From Methylobacterium sp. J-068 (GTDB lineage: Bacteria; Pseudomonadota; Alphaproteobacteria; Rhizobiales; Beijerinckiaceae), in the NCBI RefSeq assembly GCF_022829445.1, contig NZ_JAKSXY010000122.1, positions 434,001 to 498,000 of the forward strand: a stretch of DNA of 64,000 nucleotides, given 5' to 3'. Positions 44,356 through 53,899 of this stretch are shown piece after piece (the stretch's first letter is position 1; every line of letters starts with the position of its first letter). Under the pieces are notes generated by a model. That model was not told the origin of the DNA. It searched no databases and saw only the letters and a list, made by a program, of their open reading frames with translations. Made by a program: the position numbers and the translations under genes.

Positions 44356-45303
44356 CTACAAGTCGCCGACGAAGGCGGCGATTCCCAGGCTCGCGCCGAA
44401 CTCGGTCAGGCTGGTCTCGCGGCGGGGGGCCGGGCCCTCGACGATGGCGTAGTTGGCGCGATCGGAGAACAGGGCCGTGAGGACGCCGACATTCATGCGG
44501 TGGCCGCCGCAATAGGAGCGGTAACCGCCCTGGAGCGGAAGGCCGGCCAGGGCCAGATCGCCGACCGCGTCGAGGAATTTGTGGCGGACGAACTCGTCCG
44601 CGTAGCGCAGGCCCTCGGGGTTCACGACGGCCGTCTCACCGACCGCCACCGTGTTCTCGAGGGAAGCGCCGAGGGCGAAGCCCGCCTTCCAGTAGCGCTC
44701 CACGTCCCGCATCATCCCGAAGGTGCGCGCGCCCGCGATCTCGCGACGGTAGGCGGAGGGGGTGAGGTCCATGGCCTTGCGGCTGCGGCCGATCACCGGA
44801 TTCTCGAAATCGATCTCGACGTCGAGGCGAAAGCCCCGGTCGATCGGGCGAAGCTCGGCGAAGGCGCGGCCGACCTCGATGCGGACGGAGCGGAGCACCT
44901 TGATCCAGCGGCGGGCGGCGCCGCAGGTCGCGGTGCCGACGGCGTCGATCGCCCGTACGTAGGGAAGCGCGCTCCCGTCGAGGATCGGCATCTCGGGGCC
45001 GTCGATCTCGACGAGGACGTTGTCGATGCCGAGGCCGTAGAGCGCCGACATCAGGTGCTCGATGGTGGCGACGGCGCCGCTCTCGACGTCACCGATGACG
45101 GTGCAGAGTTCGGTGGCGGAGACGCAGGCGTGATGGGCCTTGATGAGCCGGTCGTTGCCGGTGGGCATTCCGGTGCGGAGGAAGGCGATGCCGTGGTTGG
45201 CGGGCGCTGGATGCAGCGTGATCTCGACCGGGTTTCCGGAATGGACGCCGATGCCGCTCAGGGTCGCGGGGGCTTTGAGAGTCGTCTGTTGGTTCGTTCG
45301 CAT
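44356..45303 (-). CDS. lpxC: UDP-3-O-acyl-N-acetylglucosamine deacetylase LpxC
   Basis: 315-residue zinc deacetylase that commits UDP-GlcNAc to lipid A synthesis. Zinc ligands are in IEHLMSALYGLGIDN (His near 80) and in HKFLDAVGDL (His and Asp near 235-240); the catalytic C-terminal His is in GGHRMN. Start KAPATLSGIGVHSG is typical of LpxC. It lies downstream of ftsZ across a 330-base gap containing its own candidate promoter. Confidence 0.96.
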   Translation of the reverse strand: MRTNQQTTLKAPATLSGIGVHSGNPVEITLHPAPANHGIAFLRTGMPTGNDRLIKAHHACVSATELCTVIGDVESGAVATIEHLMSALYGLGIDNVLVEIDGPEMPILDGSALPYVRAIDAVGTATCGAARRWIKVLRSVRIEVGRAFAELRPIDRGFRLDVEIDFENPVIGRSRKAMDLTPSAYRREIAGARTFGMMRDVERYWKAGFALGASLENTVAVGETAVVNPEGLRYADEFVRHKFLDAVGDLALAGLPLQGGYRSYCGGHRMNVGVLTALFSDRANYAIVEGPAPRRETSLTEFGASLGIAAFVGDL

Positions 45304-45437
45304 TCCATAGCCCTCGGCCGTGATCGGGCGTGCCCATCCCGTTGGGATGGGCCTTCAGCCCCTGCGATCCGTCCGCTGCTTGAAGCCCCTGCCGGCGCTT
45401 GACGGTCGAAACCGCCGCGCCTTGTCGTTCCAAATTT

Positions 45438-45466
45438 CGTATAGCCGTGCCCCAAAGCGAGGCCAA
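45438..45466 (-). promoter_or_regulatory. Candidate promoter of lpxC
   Basis: Minus-strand TTGGCC (45461-45466) and TATACG (45438-45443) are 17 bases apart, in an AT-richer patch. Transcription would start near 45431, giving a 5' leader of about 130 bases. Each hexamer matches 4 of 6 consensus bases. Confidence 0.4.
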
Positions 45467-45553
45467 ATCACGGATTCTTACGCTGTGTTACAGCCCCGGT
45501 TTCATCGAGCGATTCCGGAAGCCGTTTCTAAACAATGACTTAACAACAGGAAC

Positions 45554-45579
45554 GGCCCGGAGCCGCTGGGCTCCGGGCC
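45554..45579 (-). terminator. Terminator downstream of ftsZ
   Basis: Perfect 10-bp inverted repeat GGCCCGGAGC / GCTCCGGGCC with a 6-base loop, about 55 bases after the ftsZ stop and followed on the minus strand by the T-rich stretch GTTCCTGTTGTTAAG. It should separate the fts block from lpxC. Confidence 0.75.
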
Positions 45580-45632
45580 TGTGGCTGAAATATCTCAGCC
45601 TGTGGGTCGCGGGGGTGGTGGACCCTCGCCTT

Positions 45633-47414
45633 TCAGTTGGCCTGGCGGCGCAGGAAGGCCGGGATTTCGAGCTGGTCGTCGTCCATCATCCGGGATTGGG
45701 GCGCGACGCGGCCCTGCGGATCGAGGTTCCCCTGAGCCGGGCGGTAGGACGGCGGAGCCTGGACCGGCGCACGCTTGGCGTAGTCGGTCGGCGCGGGGGC
45801 CTGCGGCGTCGGAGCGGCGGGCGCCCGCATCGGCGGGAGCGGCGCGGCCTCGACATCCTCACGGCGTCCGCCGAAGCCCACCGTCGCGAGACGGCGCAAA
45901 AGCGTCATGCGCTTGGAATCGGTCGCCGGCTCGGCCGGCTGCTCCTCGCGGGCCCGGAGCTGGGCCTGGGCGGGAAGCGGCAGGTCCTGGATCTGCGGCA
46001 TGCGCGGGGCGCGCGCCACGGCGACGGCCGGACGCGGCGGCACGAAGGCGCCGGTGCCGGGCTGCGGCGCGGGCTCGGCCACCGGGGCCGGGGCGGGCTC
46101 GTAGGCCATGGCGGCGCGCGGCTGCGTCTGGGTCAGCATGACCTCGTCGCGCATGACGGGGGCCTGCGGCAGCTCGATCCGCATGGGCTCGGGCGCCAGG
46201 GCCACCGGCTCGGGAGCGCGGAGCATCTGGACGGGAGCCTGGAGCGGAGCGGCCTGGGCGGGCGCCTGCACGGGCAACGGAGCGGCGGCCGGAGCGGCTA
46301 CGGCCTGCTCCTGTCCGGCGGGGCGAAAGGTCGGCGCGGGCTGTGCGGCCCGCGCCCTCGCTTCCGCACGCAGACGCTCCGCGACCTCGGCGATGCGCTG
46401 CTCGGTCTGCACGATGTCGGGGTTGTTCTGGGAATTGGCGGCGATCAGGGCCGGCTCGATGCCGGTGGCGACCACCGAGACGCGGATGATGCCGTCGAGG
46501 CTCTCGTCGAAGGTCGCGCCCAGGATGATGTTGGCGTCCGAATCCACTTCCTCGCGGATGCGGGTGGCGGCCTCGTCGAGCTCGTAGAGGGTGAGGTCGT
46601 TGCCGCCCGTGATCGAGATCAGCAGGCCGCGCGCGCCCTTCATGGAGACATCGTCGAGGAGGGGGTTGGCGATGGCGGCTTCCGCCGCGCGGTTGGCGCG
46701 GTTCTCGCCCGACGCCTCGCCGGTGCCCATCATGGCCTTGCCCATGCCCCGCATGATGGCGCGGACGTCGGCGAAGTCGAGGTTGATCAGGCCTTCCTTG
46801 ACCATGAGGTCGGTGATGCAGGCCACACCCGAGTAGAGCACCTGGTCGGCCATCGCGAAGGCGTCGGCGAAGGTGGTCTTCTCGTTGGCGACCCGGAACA
46901 GGTTCTGGTTCGGGATCACGATGAGGGTGTCGACGGCGGCCTGAAGCTCCTGGATGCCGGCTTCCGCCGTGCGCATGCGGCGCACGCCCTCGAACTGGAA
47001 GGGCTTCGTCACGACGCCGACGGTGAGGATGCCCATGTCGCGGGCAGCCCGGGCGATGACGGGAGCCGCGCCCGTGCCGGTGCCGCCGCCCATGCCGGCG
47101 GTGATGAAGCACATGTGCGCGCCCGAGAGCTGGTCACGGATCTCGTCGATGACCTCGTCGGCGGCCGCCGAACCGACTTCCGGGTGCGAGCCGGCGCCGA
47201 GGCCCTGCGTCACGCCGAGACCCATCTGGATCACGCGCTCGGCCTTGGACGAGGTGAGCGCCTGCGCGTCGGTATTGGCGACCACGAACTCGCAGCCCAG
47301 CAGGCCGGATTCGATCATGTTGTTCACGGCGTTGCCGCCGGCTCCGCCGACACCGAAGACGGTGATGCGGGGCTTGAGTTCCCGGATATCCGGCGCCTGC
47401 AGACTGATGGCCAT
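45633..47414 (-). CDS. ftsZ: Cell division protein FtsZ
   Basis: 593-residue tubulin homologue that forms the Z-ring. The N-terminal GTPase (about residues 10-320) has [15 protein letters not shown], the tubulin signature [10 protein letters not shown] (about 108-117) and the catalytic T7 region [12 protein letters not shown] very long Pro/Ala-rich linker (about residues 325-575) leads to the conserved C-terminal peptide [11 protein letters not shown] that binds FtsA. The linker makes it much longer than E. coli FtsZ (383). ATG 47414 is the family start. Confidence 0.97.
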   Translation of the reverse strand: MAISLQAPDIRELKPRITVFGVGGAGGNAVNNMIESGLLGCEFVVANTDAQALTSSKAERVIQMGLGVTQGLGAGSHPEVGSAAADEVIDEIRDQLSGAHMCFITAGMGGGTGTGAAPVIARAARDMGILTVGVVTKPFQFEGVRRMRTAEAGIQELQAAVDTLIVIPNQNLFRVANEKTTFADAFAMADQVLYSGVACITDLMVKEGLINLDFADVRAIMRGMGKAMMGTGEASGENRANRAAEAAIANPLLDDVSMKGARGLLISITGGNDLTLYELDEAATRIREEVDSDANIILGATFDESLDGIIRVSVVATGIEPALIAANSQNNPDIVQTEQRIAEVAERLRAEARARAAQPAPTFRPAGQEQAVAAPAAAPLPVQAPAQAAPLQAPVQMLRAPEPVALAPEPMRIELPQAPVMRDEVMLTQTQPRAAMAYEPAPAPVAEPAPQPGTGAFVPPRPAVAVARAPRMPQIQDLPLPAQAQLRAREEQPAEPATDSKRMTLLRRLATVGFGGRREDVEAAPLPPMRAPAAPTPQAPAPTDYAKRAPVQAPPSYRPAQGNLDPQGRVAPQSRMMDDDQLEIPAFLRRQAN

Positions 47415-47531
47415 GGTGTCGAGCCTCTCGTGCCTTTCACGTTTCGTTTGACGCTCGCCCGGAGGAAGCGCCGATTTGTCAGAGCCGGTCACGCTCACCC
47501 TGCGGGGTTTCGAGCGCGGCGGCCGTCGTTC

Positions 47532-48854
47532 CTAGAAGCTCTCGCGGATCCAGCGTCCGACGCGCGAGAGGTAGCCGTCCGTTCCCGTGCCGGCGAAGGC
47601 CCCGTGGCCCCGCGGCTCGAAATGCTCCGCATGCGCCACCTGCGGGTAGACGAGGAGGCCCACCGCCGCCGAGAAGGCGGGGCCCTTGGCGGCTTCCGGC
47701 AGGCCCCGGATGCCCAGCGGCCGGCCGATGCGGACCTGCCCCTCCATGACCCGGCGGGCCACTTCGGGCAGGCCGACGAGCTGGCTCGCGCCCCCGGTCA
47801 GCACCACCCGGCGCCCGGCCTGGGCGGAGAAGCCGGCGGCGCGCAGGCGGTCGCGCACCAGTTCCACCACCTCCTCCACGCGCGGACGGATGATCCGCAC
47901 GAGCTGCGAGCGCGGCACGTGCGTGGGGGCGTCGCCCTCGTCCTCGCCGACGCCGTGGACCGCGATCATGTCGCGCTCGTCGGACGCGGTGGGCAGGGCC
48001 GAGCCGTAGAGGGTCTTGAGGCGCTCGGCCGCCGCCACCCGGGTGGAGAGGCCGCGCGCGATGTCCATGGTGACGTGGTGGCCGCCGACCGCGACCGCGT
48101 CCACGTGGACGAGGTGACCGCCGGAGAACACGCCGACGCTGGTGGTGCCGCCGCCCATGTCGACCACGGCGACGCCCATCTCGGCCTCGTCGTCCACCAG
48201 GGCCGAGAGGCCGGCGGCGTAGGGCGTGGCGATCACCGCCTCGACGCCGAGGTGGCAGTGCTCGACGGCCAGCATCAGGTTGCGGGCTGCGGCCGCCTCG
48301 CCGGTGACGACGTGAAGGTCGACGCCGAGCGCGTCGCCCATCATGCCCGAGGGGTCGATGACCGCGCCCTGGCCGTCGATGGCGTAGCCCGTCGGCAGGG
48401 CGTGGAGCACCGCGCGGCCGGGGCTGACGCCGTGGGCCGAGGCGGTCTCGAGCACGCGCTCCACGTCGGCGCCGGTGACGGTGCCGGTGCGGGTGTTGAC
48501 GCGGGCCTCGAAGTGCTGCGAGCCGATGCGGCCGCCGGACATGTTCACGATGACCGACTGCACCTCGACCTTGGCCATCCGCTCGGCGGCATGGACCGCC
48601 TGACGGATCGCCGTCTCGGCGGATTCGAGATCGACGATGACGCCGCCCTTCAGCCCCTGCGAGCGCTGATGGCCGATGCCGATCACGCGGGCGAAATGGG
48701 TGCGCCCGCGCAGGGTGGTGAGGGCCTCGGCCGGCTGAAGCTCGGCGATGAGGCAGACGATCTTGCTCGTTCCGATGTCGAGCACCGAGAGGGTGGTGCT
48801 GCGCCGGGCCGAGAGAGGTTTCAGGCGTGGGGTGAGGCCGTGCGGGTCGTGCAT
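47532..48854 (-). CDS. ftsA: Cell division protein FtsA
   Basis: 440-residue actin-fold protein that tethers FtsZ to the membrane. Phosphate-binding motifs are VLDIGTSKIVCLIAE near the start and VVDMGGGTTSVGVF in the middle; the adenosine motif VVLTGGASQLVGL follows. The C-terminal amphipathic membrane-targeting helix is YLSRVGRWIRESF. It lies between ftsQ and ftsZ in the standard order, with gaps of 66 and 117 bases. Confidence 0.96.
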   Translation of the reverse strand: MHDPHGLTPRLKPLSARRSTTLSVLDIGTSKIVCLIAELQPAEALTTLRGRTHFARVIGIGHQRSQGLKGGVIVDLESAETAIRQAVHAAERMAKVEVQSVIVNMSGGRIGSQHFEARVNTRTGTVTGADVERVLETASAHGVSPGRAVLHALPTGYAIDGQGAVIDPSGMMGDALGVDLHVVTGEAAAARNLMLAVEHCHLGVEAVIATPYAAGLSALVDDEAEMGVAVVDMGGGTTSVGVFSGGHLVHVDAVAVGGHHVTMDIARGLSTRVAAAERLKTLYGSALPTASDERDMIAVHGVGEDEGDAPTHVPRSQLVRIIRPRVEEVVELVRDRLRAAGFSAQAGRRVVLTGGASQLVGLPEVARRVMEGQVRIGRPLGIRGLPEAAKGPAFSAAVGLLVYPQVAHAEHFEPRGHGAFAGTGTDGYLSRVGRWIRESF

Positions 48855-48920
48855 CGGGCTACCGAGCGGAAGGGGTGAAGCGGGACGGATGCGCGCGATG
48901 CGCCGGACGGATCGTGCGGC

Positions 48921-49907
48921 TCATGTGCTGGTCCCCTTGGGCTTGGACTTCTTCTGGGATTCGGCGCGGGCGGCGGCCGCCTCCTCGGTGAGCCGAACCA
49001 CGACCCGGTCGGGCATGCGCAGGTCCACCGCGATGATGTCCTTCTCGAGGATGCGATTGTCGCGTTCGAGCTTGACGAGGCGCGCCAGCGCCTCGATGGC
49101 GCCGGTCTCGGGCAGGCGGATGTCGACGCCGTCGAGCTTGAGCGTCCAGCGCCGGCCCGAGACGTAGGTGCCGGCCTTGACGCGCTCGGCGAGGGAGCCC
49201 GCCGCCTCGATCAGGGCGAGGTAATCCTTGAGCTTGAGGTTGGCGTCGTCGCCGACCACGAGCGGGAGCGCGGCGTAGCGGTCGTCCCGCATCTGGTCGA
49301 TCACAGTGCCGTCAGCGGCGATCACGGCGATCTCGCCGTTGCGCTGCCACAGGGCGGCGGGCTCGCGCTCCACCTGGGTGATGACGATCTCGTTCGGATA
49401 GACCTTGCGCACCGAGGCGCTGGCGATGAGCGGCACCGCCAGCAGGCGCTCGCGGGCTTCCGCCACGTCGAGGAAGACGACGGAGGAATGGCCGTCGATG
49501 CCGGCGGCCTGGAGCACCTCGCGCTCGTAGAGCCGGGCGATCCCCGAGATGGTGACGCGCTCGACGCCGAAGCCGGCCAAACGGGCGAGGATGTCGAGGG
49601 GGCGGCCGTGCTCGACCACGAAGCGGTCATACGCGCCGCTGCCGACGAACCCGGCCAGCGCCAGGGTCGCGAAGGAGACCGAGAACACCGCCGTGCCGAG
49701 ATGGCGCGGGACGCGCCGCTCAATGGGAACCGCGAGGCGGGAGCGGCGGCCGGGGGGCGTGAAGCGGCGCAGGCGCGCGGCGAGCGCGGCGCGAACGGAG
49801 GCGATCGTGCCGGCGGCGGGCCCCAGGGAACCTTGGCTCAGGGAACCTTGGCCGCCGAACGGGCCTTCGGCCCCTACCGGCCCAACGTTGCGTCCTCCAC
49901 CATCCAT
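48921..49907 (-). CDS. ftsQ: Cell division protein FtsQ
   Basis: 328-residue bitopic division protein. A basic cytosolic N-terminus (~75 residues, containing the duplicated QGSLSQGSLG) leads to one membrane helix (AVFSVSFATLALAGFVGSG), then the POTRA domain (VERVTISGIARLYEREVLQA) and the FtsQ domain (PNEIVITQVEREPAALW). It ends in a Lys-rich tail (AESQKKSKPKGTST). Its start overlaps the end of ddl by 34 bases, so the two are translationally coupled. Confidence 0.93.
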   Translation of the reverse strand: MDGGGRNVGPVGAEGPFGGQGSLSQGSLGPAAGTIASVRAALAARLRRFTPPGRRSRLAVPIERRVPRHLGTAVFSVSFATLALAGFVGSGAYDRFVVEHGRPLDILARLAGFGVERVTISGIARLYEREVLQAAGIDGHSSVVFLDVAEARERLLAVPLIASASVRKVYPNEIVITQVEREPAALWQRNGEIAVIAADGTVIDQMRDDRYAALPLVVGDDANLKLKDYLALIEAAGSLAERVKAGTYVSGRRWTLKLDGVDIRLPETGAIEALARLVKLERDNRILEKDIIAVDLRMPDRVVVRLTEEAAAARAESQKKSKPKGTST

Positions 49908-50797
49908 TGGACGAGCTCACCGAAACTAAAGCCCGCGTGGGCTGCGATCTCCGGGACCAAGCTCGTCTTCGTCATGCCGGGTTGCGTGTTGACCTCCAGG
50001 ACGACGAGGGCACCGGTTCCACCCGGTGTGTCGTCGTAGCGAAGGTCCGCACGGCTGATGCCCCGGCACCCGAGTGCTTGATGCGCCGTTAACGACAACT
50101 CTTGGACACGCTGGTAAAGATTTGGTTTAATTTCTGCCGGGAGGACGTGGATCGACCCCCCCTCCGCATACTTCGCGTCGAAGTCGTACCACTCGCCCGA
50201 GGCCGGCTTGATCTCGATCACGCCGAGGGCCTTGTCCCCCATCACGGCGCAGGTCAGCTCGCGCCCCGCGACGTAGGTTTCGGCAAGGATTTCATCGCCA
50301 TAGGCCCAATCCTCCCGGCCCACTTCCTGGGGCGGATGGGAGCGTCCGTCGCGCACGATGATGACACCCATCGAGGAGCCCTCGGCCACCGGCTTGAGCA
50401 CGTAGGGCGGCGTCAGCACGTGCGACTTCGCCGCCTCGTGACGGTTAACGACGCGCCCCTCCGGAACGCTGACGCCGGCCGCCCGCATGATCACTTTGGC
50501 ACGCTCCTTGTGCATGGCCAGCGCCGAGGCGAGCACGCCCGAATGCGTGTAGGGGATGCGCAGCAGCTCCAGCAGACCCTGGATCGTGCCGTCCTCCCCC
50601 GCCGGTCCGTGCAGGGCGTTGAAGGCCACGTCGGGGCGCAGGGCGGTCAGCACCGTCGCGATATCCGGCTGGACATCGACGCGGGTGACGCGGAAGCCCT
50701 GCCCTTCGAGGGCATCGGCGCAGGCCGTCCCCGAATTCAGCGAGACCGGGCGCTCGGAGGACCATCCGCCCATGAGGACGGCGACGTGCTTGGACAT
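49874..50797 (-). CDS. ddl: D-alanine--D-alanine ligase
   Basis: 307-residue ATP-grasp ligase that makes D-Ala-D-Ala for peptidoglycan. The N-terminal VAVLMGGWSSERPVSLNSG, the ALHGPAGEDGTIQGLLELL stretch, the ATP-binding loop KPVAEGSSMGV and the C-terminal DLRYDD and LEVNTQPGMT metal site are all present. ATG 50797 matches the family start. Position between murB and ftsQ is the standard dcw order. Confidence 0.96.
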   Translation of the reverse strand: MSKHVAVLMGGWSSERPVSLNSGTACADALEGQGFRVTRVDVQPDIATVLTALRPDVAFNALHGPAGEDGTIQGLLELLRIPYTHSGVLASALAMHKERAKVIMRAAGVSVPEGRVVNRHEAAKSHVLTPPYVLKPVAEGSSMGVIIVRDGRSHPPQEVGREDWAYGDEILAETYVAGRELTCAVMGDKALGVIEIKPASGEWYDFDAKYAEGGSIHVLPAEIKPNLYQRVQELSLTAHQALGCRGISRADLRYDDTPGGTGALVVLEVNTQPGMTKTSLVPEIAAHAGFSFGELVQWMVEDATLGR

Positions 50798-50870
50798 GGG
50801 GACTCCGTGGAGAATGGGGCTCTGATCGGTATGATCCCGGACCGGAATCATCGGCCCGGACGCAGGGATA

Positions 50871-50984
50871 TCAAAGGTCGGTAGAAGCCTCGTCGTCGGC
50901 TCGTCCGCCCCATTCGGTGAAGGCCACGAAAGGATCGTCACGCTCCGGCAACGCCGTTTCCAGCGCCTCGTCAACCGTCATCAT
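50871..50984 (-). CDS. Small 37-residue peptide between murB and ddl
   Basis: Short frame from the double ATG at 50984/50981 with AGGAAG 4-8 bases upstream, encoding an acidic peptide: MMTVDEALETALPERDD, then PFVAFTEWGGRADDEASTDL. The F-x-E-W-x-x-x-A-D-x-x-A-x-x-D-L end looks like the acidic C-termini of small antitoxin-like proteins I have seen in alphaproteobacteria, but no DNA-binding domain is present. It sits in the murB-ddl gap on the same strand. Whether it is translated is open. Confidence 0.5.
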   Translation of the reverse strand: MMTVDEALETALPERDDPFVAFTEWGGRADDEASTDL

Positions 50985-51088
50985 GCGCTTCCTGCCTCTC
51001 GTTCCGGTCCGACCGGGAGCCGCATCCCGCCCTGGATCGAGGGCCGCTTCCGCCATCGGCATCCGGCCCGATCCCAAGGCGTCACGTC

Positions 51089-52027
51089 CTACCGGCCCGG
51101 CACTTCCGCGTGGAGACCGATGCGCTTGATCTCCCAGTGCAGATCGACGCCCGAGGTCTCGCGCACGCGTCGGCGGACCTCCTCGCCGAGCCCCTCGATA
51201 TCGGCGGCCGTGGCGCCGTCGCGGTTGATCAGGAAGTTGCAGTGCATCTCGGAGACCTGTGCGCCCCCGACCCGCAGGCCCCGGCAGCCGGCCGCGTCGA
51301 CGAGTTGCCAGGCCTTGGCCCCGGGCGGATTCTTGAAGGTGGAGCCGCCGGTGCGCTCGCGGATCGGCTGGGCCGCCTCGCGCGCCGCCGTCACCCGCTC
51401 CATCTCGGCCTCGATGGCCGCGCGCTCGCCCGGTCGTCCCCGGAACACGGCCTGCGTGAAGATCACGTCGTCGGGGGCGCCGCTGTGGCGATAGGCGAAG
51501 CCCATCTCCGCGTGGGTGAACCGGCGCGCCGTCCCGCGTCGGTCGATGCCGTGGGCCTCGACCAGCACGTCCGTGGTCTCGCCCCCGTGCGCGCCGGCAT
51601 TCATGCGGAGCGCCCCGCCGACCGCGCCCGGGATGCCGCGGAAGAACGCGAGCCCGTCGAGCCCGGCCTCCGCCGCGGCCTTGGCGAGGCGCATGTCCGG
51701 CACCGCCGTGCCCACCAACAGGGTCTCGCCGTCGACCGCCACCGAGCCGAACGCCTTGCCGCCGAGGCGGATCACGACGCCCGGCACGCCGCCGTCGCGC
51801 ACGATGAGGTTCGAGCCGAGGCCGATCACCGTGACGGGAATCTCGGGGTCGAGGGCCGCGAGCAGCGCCGCGAGGTCCTCCGCATCGGCCGGGCTGAACA
51901 GCACCTGCGCCGGGCCGCCGACCCGGAACCAGGTCAGGTCCGAGAGCGGCTGGTTGGCGATGAGCCGCCCGCGCAGGGCCGGAGCCCGGGCGCGGATGTC
52001 GGGGGTGATGTCCGGGAAGGCGGTCAT
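51089..52027 (-). CDS. murB: UDP-N-acetylenolpyruvoylglucosamine reductase MurB
   Basis: 312-residue flavoprotein that reduces enolpyruvyl-UDP-GlcNAc to UDP-MurNAc. The FAD-binding [20 protein letters not shown], the [20 protein letters not shown] block, the catalytic GGSTFKNP (Ser) and the late glutamate region [17 protein letters not shown] identify it as type II (no Tyr-loop insert). Standard dcw position. Confidence 0.96.
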   Translation of the reverse strand: MTAFPDITPDIRARAPALRGRLIANQPLSDLTWFRVGGPAQVLFSPADAEDLAALLAALDPEIPVTVIGLGSNLIVRDGGVPGVVIRLGGKAFGSVAVDGETLLVGTAVPDMRLAKAAAEAGLDGLAFFRGIPGAVGGALRMNAGAHGGETTDVLVEAHGIDRRGTARRFTHAEMGFAYRHSGAPDDVIFTQAVFRGRPGERAAIEAEMERVTAAREAAQPIRERTGGSTFKNPPGAKAWQLVDAAGCRGLRVGGAQVSEMHCNFLINRDGATAADIEGLGEEVRRRVRETSGVDLHWEIKRIGLHAEVPGR

Positions 52028-52115
52028 TGCGGCTGGTGCTTCTCGGATGAAACAGCGAACGATTGCACGACTAATACCGGTTCCGGTTGATCACTTCGAG
52101 ACGATCGGACGCGAC

Positions 52116-52217
52116 GGGCTCCCTCTCCTGGAAGGAGAGGGTTGGGGAGAGGTGTGGTCCATCTCCGGAAAGGTCTCACACCTCACCCTGTCCCTCTCCT
52201 TCCAGGAGAGGGGACCC
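52116..52217. repeat. Nested palindromic intergenic repeat
   Basis: Two ~41-base arms (52116-52156 and 52177-52217) are inverted copies with few mismatches around a 20-base loop. Each arm itself contains the palindrome CTCTCCTGGAAGGAGAG. Transcripts would fold into a long cruciform or hairpin. It looks like a REP/RPE-type mobile intergenic element. The rest of the 397-base murC-murB gap (52028-52424) holds no gene I can support. Confidence 0.8.
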
Positions 52218-52424
52218 GCGAGCCACCCCATCACCGAACGGATCAGGCCGAAACGGTGTAAGGACGAGGTGCGCGATGGCCCGGACAGTCGGCTAAACAC
52301 GTCCGGCGGCGCGCGCCCTCACCCGGATGCGGCCCCGGATGGCTCCGAAGACCGAGACCCTCGTTCGCGGGAAGCCGCGCCAACGCGCCGAAGCACCCGA
52401 AGGGCAGCGACGCGGAGACTCGCC

Positions 52425-53840
52425 TCACGCCGGCACACCGTCCAGGGCCGCGAGTTCACCCGGCAGCGCGTAGGCCCATTGCGTGATGTTGCCGGCGCCG
52501 AGACAGACCACGTAGTCGCCGGGCTTCGCCCGCCCCGCGACGATCCCCGCCAGGTCCTCCGAGCGCTGGAGCGCGATGGCATCGCGGTGGCCGCGCGACT
52601 TCAGCCCCGAGACGAGGCCGTCGCGGTCCATGCCCTCGATCGGCGCCTCGCCCGCCGCGTAGACGGGGGCGACGATGACCGTGTCGGCATCGTTGAAGCA
52701 GGTGCAGAAATCGTCGAACAGCGAGGCCAGACGCGTGTAGCGGTGCGGCTGCACGATGGCGATAACGTTTCCCTCGGTCGAAGCGCGGGCGGCCTTCAGC
52801 ACCGCCTTGATCTCGACCGGATGGTGCCCGTAATCGTCGAAGATCAGCGCGCCGTTCCATTCCCCGGTCTTCGTGAAGCGGCGCTTGACGCCGCCGAAGC
52901 CGGCGAGCGCCTTGCGGATGGCTTCCGGCTCGACGCCGAGTTCGTGGGCTACGGCGAGCGCCGCCGTGGCGTTCAGGGCGTTGTGCTTGCCGGGCATCGG
53001 CAGGATCAGGTCTTCCATCTCGAGGCGGAAGCCCGGACGCCGGTCGCGGATCATCACCCGGAATTTGCTCTGGCCGCCGCGCAGGTCCACGTCGATGAGG
53101 CGGACATCGGCCTGCGGGTTCTCCCCGTAGGTGATGATGCGGCGATCCTCGATGTGTCCGACGAGATCCTGCACGATCGGATGGTCGATGCACATCACGG
53201 CGAAGCCGTAGAACGGGATGTTGTCGATGAAGCGCCGGAAGGCGTCCTTCACCGCCTCGAACGAGCCGAAATGGTCGAGATGCTCGGGGTCGATGTTGGT
53301 GACGATGGCGACGTCGGCGGGCAGTTTCAGGAAGGTGCCGTCGGACTCGTCGGCCTCCACCACCATCCACTCGCCCTCGCCCATGCGGGCGTTGGTGCCG
53401 TAGGCGTTGATGATGCCGCCGTTGATCACGGTGGGGTCGAGGTTGCCGGCGTCGAGCAGGGTCGCCACGAGGGAGGTCGTCGTGGTCTTGCCGTGCGTGC
53501 CCGCAATGGCGACGCAGGACTTGAAGCGCATCAGCTCGGCCAGCATCTCGGCCCGGCGCACCACGGGCAGGCGGCGCTCGCGGGCGGCGACGAGTTCGGG
53601 GTTGTCGCGCCGGATCGCGGTGGAGACGACCACCAGGGCGGCGTCCTCGACGTTGCCGGCCTCATGCCCGATGAAGGTGCGCATGCCCTTCTCGGCGAGG
53701 CGCCGGACGTTGGCGTTGTCGTTCGCGTCCGACCCCTGCACGGTGTAGCCGAGGTTGTGCATCACCTCGGCGATGCCGGACATGCCGATGCCGCCGATGC
53801 CGATGAAGTGGATGGGACCGAGCTTGTCGGGCAGCTTCAT
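52425..53840 (-). CDS. murC: UDP-N-acetylmuramate--L-alanine ligase MurC
   Basis: 471-residue Mur ligase adding the first amino acid of the stem peptide. An N-terminal Rossmann domain ([20 protein letters not shown]) is followed by the ATP-binding [13 protein letters not shown] (about residue 112), [12 protein letters not shown] and [15 protein letters not shown]. Complete and of normal length. Transcribed with murG upstream (59-base gap). Confidence 0.96.
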   Translation of the reverse strand: MKLPDKLGPIHFIGIGGIGMSGIAEVMHNLGYTVQGSDANDNANVRRLAEKGMRTFIGHEAGNVEDAALVVVSTAIRRDNPELVAARERRLPVVRRAEMLAELMRFKSCVAIAGTHGKTTTTSLVATLLDAGNLDPTVINGGIINAYGTNARMGEGEWMVVEADESDGTFLKLPADVAIVTNIDPEHLDHFGSFEAVKDAFRRFIDNIPFYGFAVMCIDHPIVQDLVGHIEDRRIITYGENPQADVRLIDVDLRGGQSKFRVMIRDRRPGFRLEMEDLILPMPGKHNALNATAALAVAHELGVEPEAIRKALAGFGGVKRRFTKTGEWNGALIFDDYGHHPVEIKAVLKAARASTEGNVIAIVQPHRYTRLASLFDDFCTCFNDADTVIVAPVYAAGEAPIEGMDRDGLVSGLKSRGHRDAIALQRSEDLAGIVAGRAKPGDYVVCLGAGNITQWAYALPGELAALDGVPA

Positions 53841-53899
53841 GGGAAGGACCAGTCTCAGGAGCGTCGGGAGCGCGGGTCGACCGACTCGAACGGGATCAA

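Noticed and set aside
45399-48878. 1159-codon plus-strand frame opposite ftsZ-ftsA
   Set aside because: Antisense of two well-defined division genes; composition is typical of a shadow frame.
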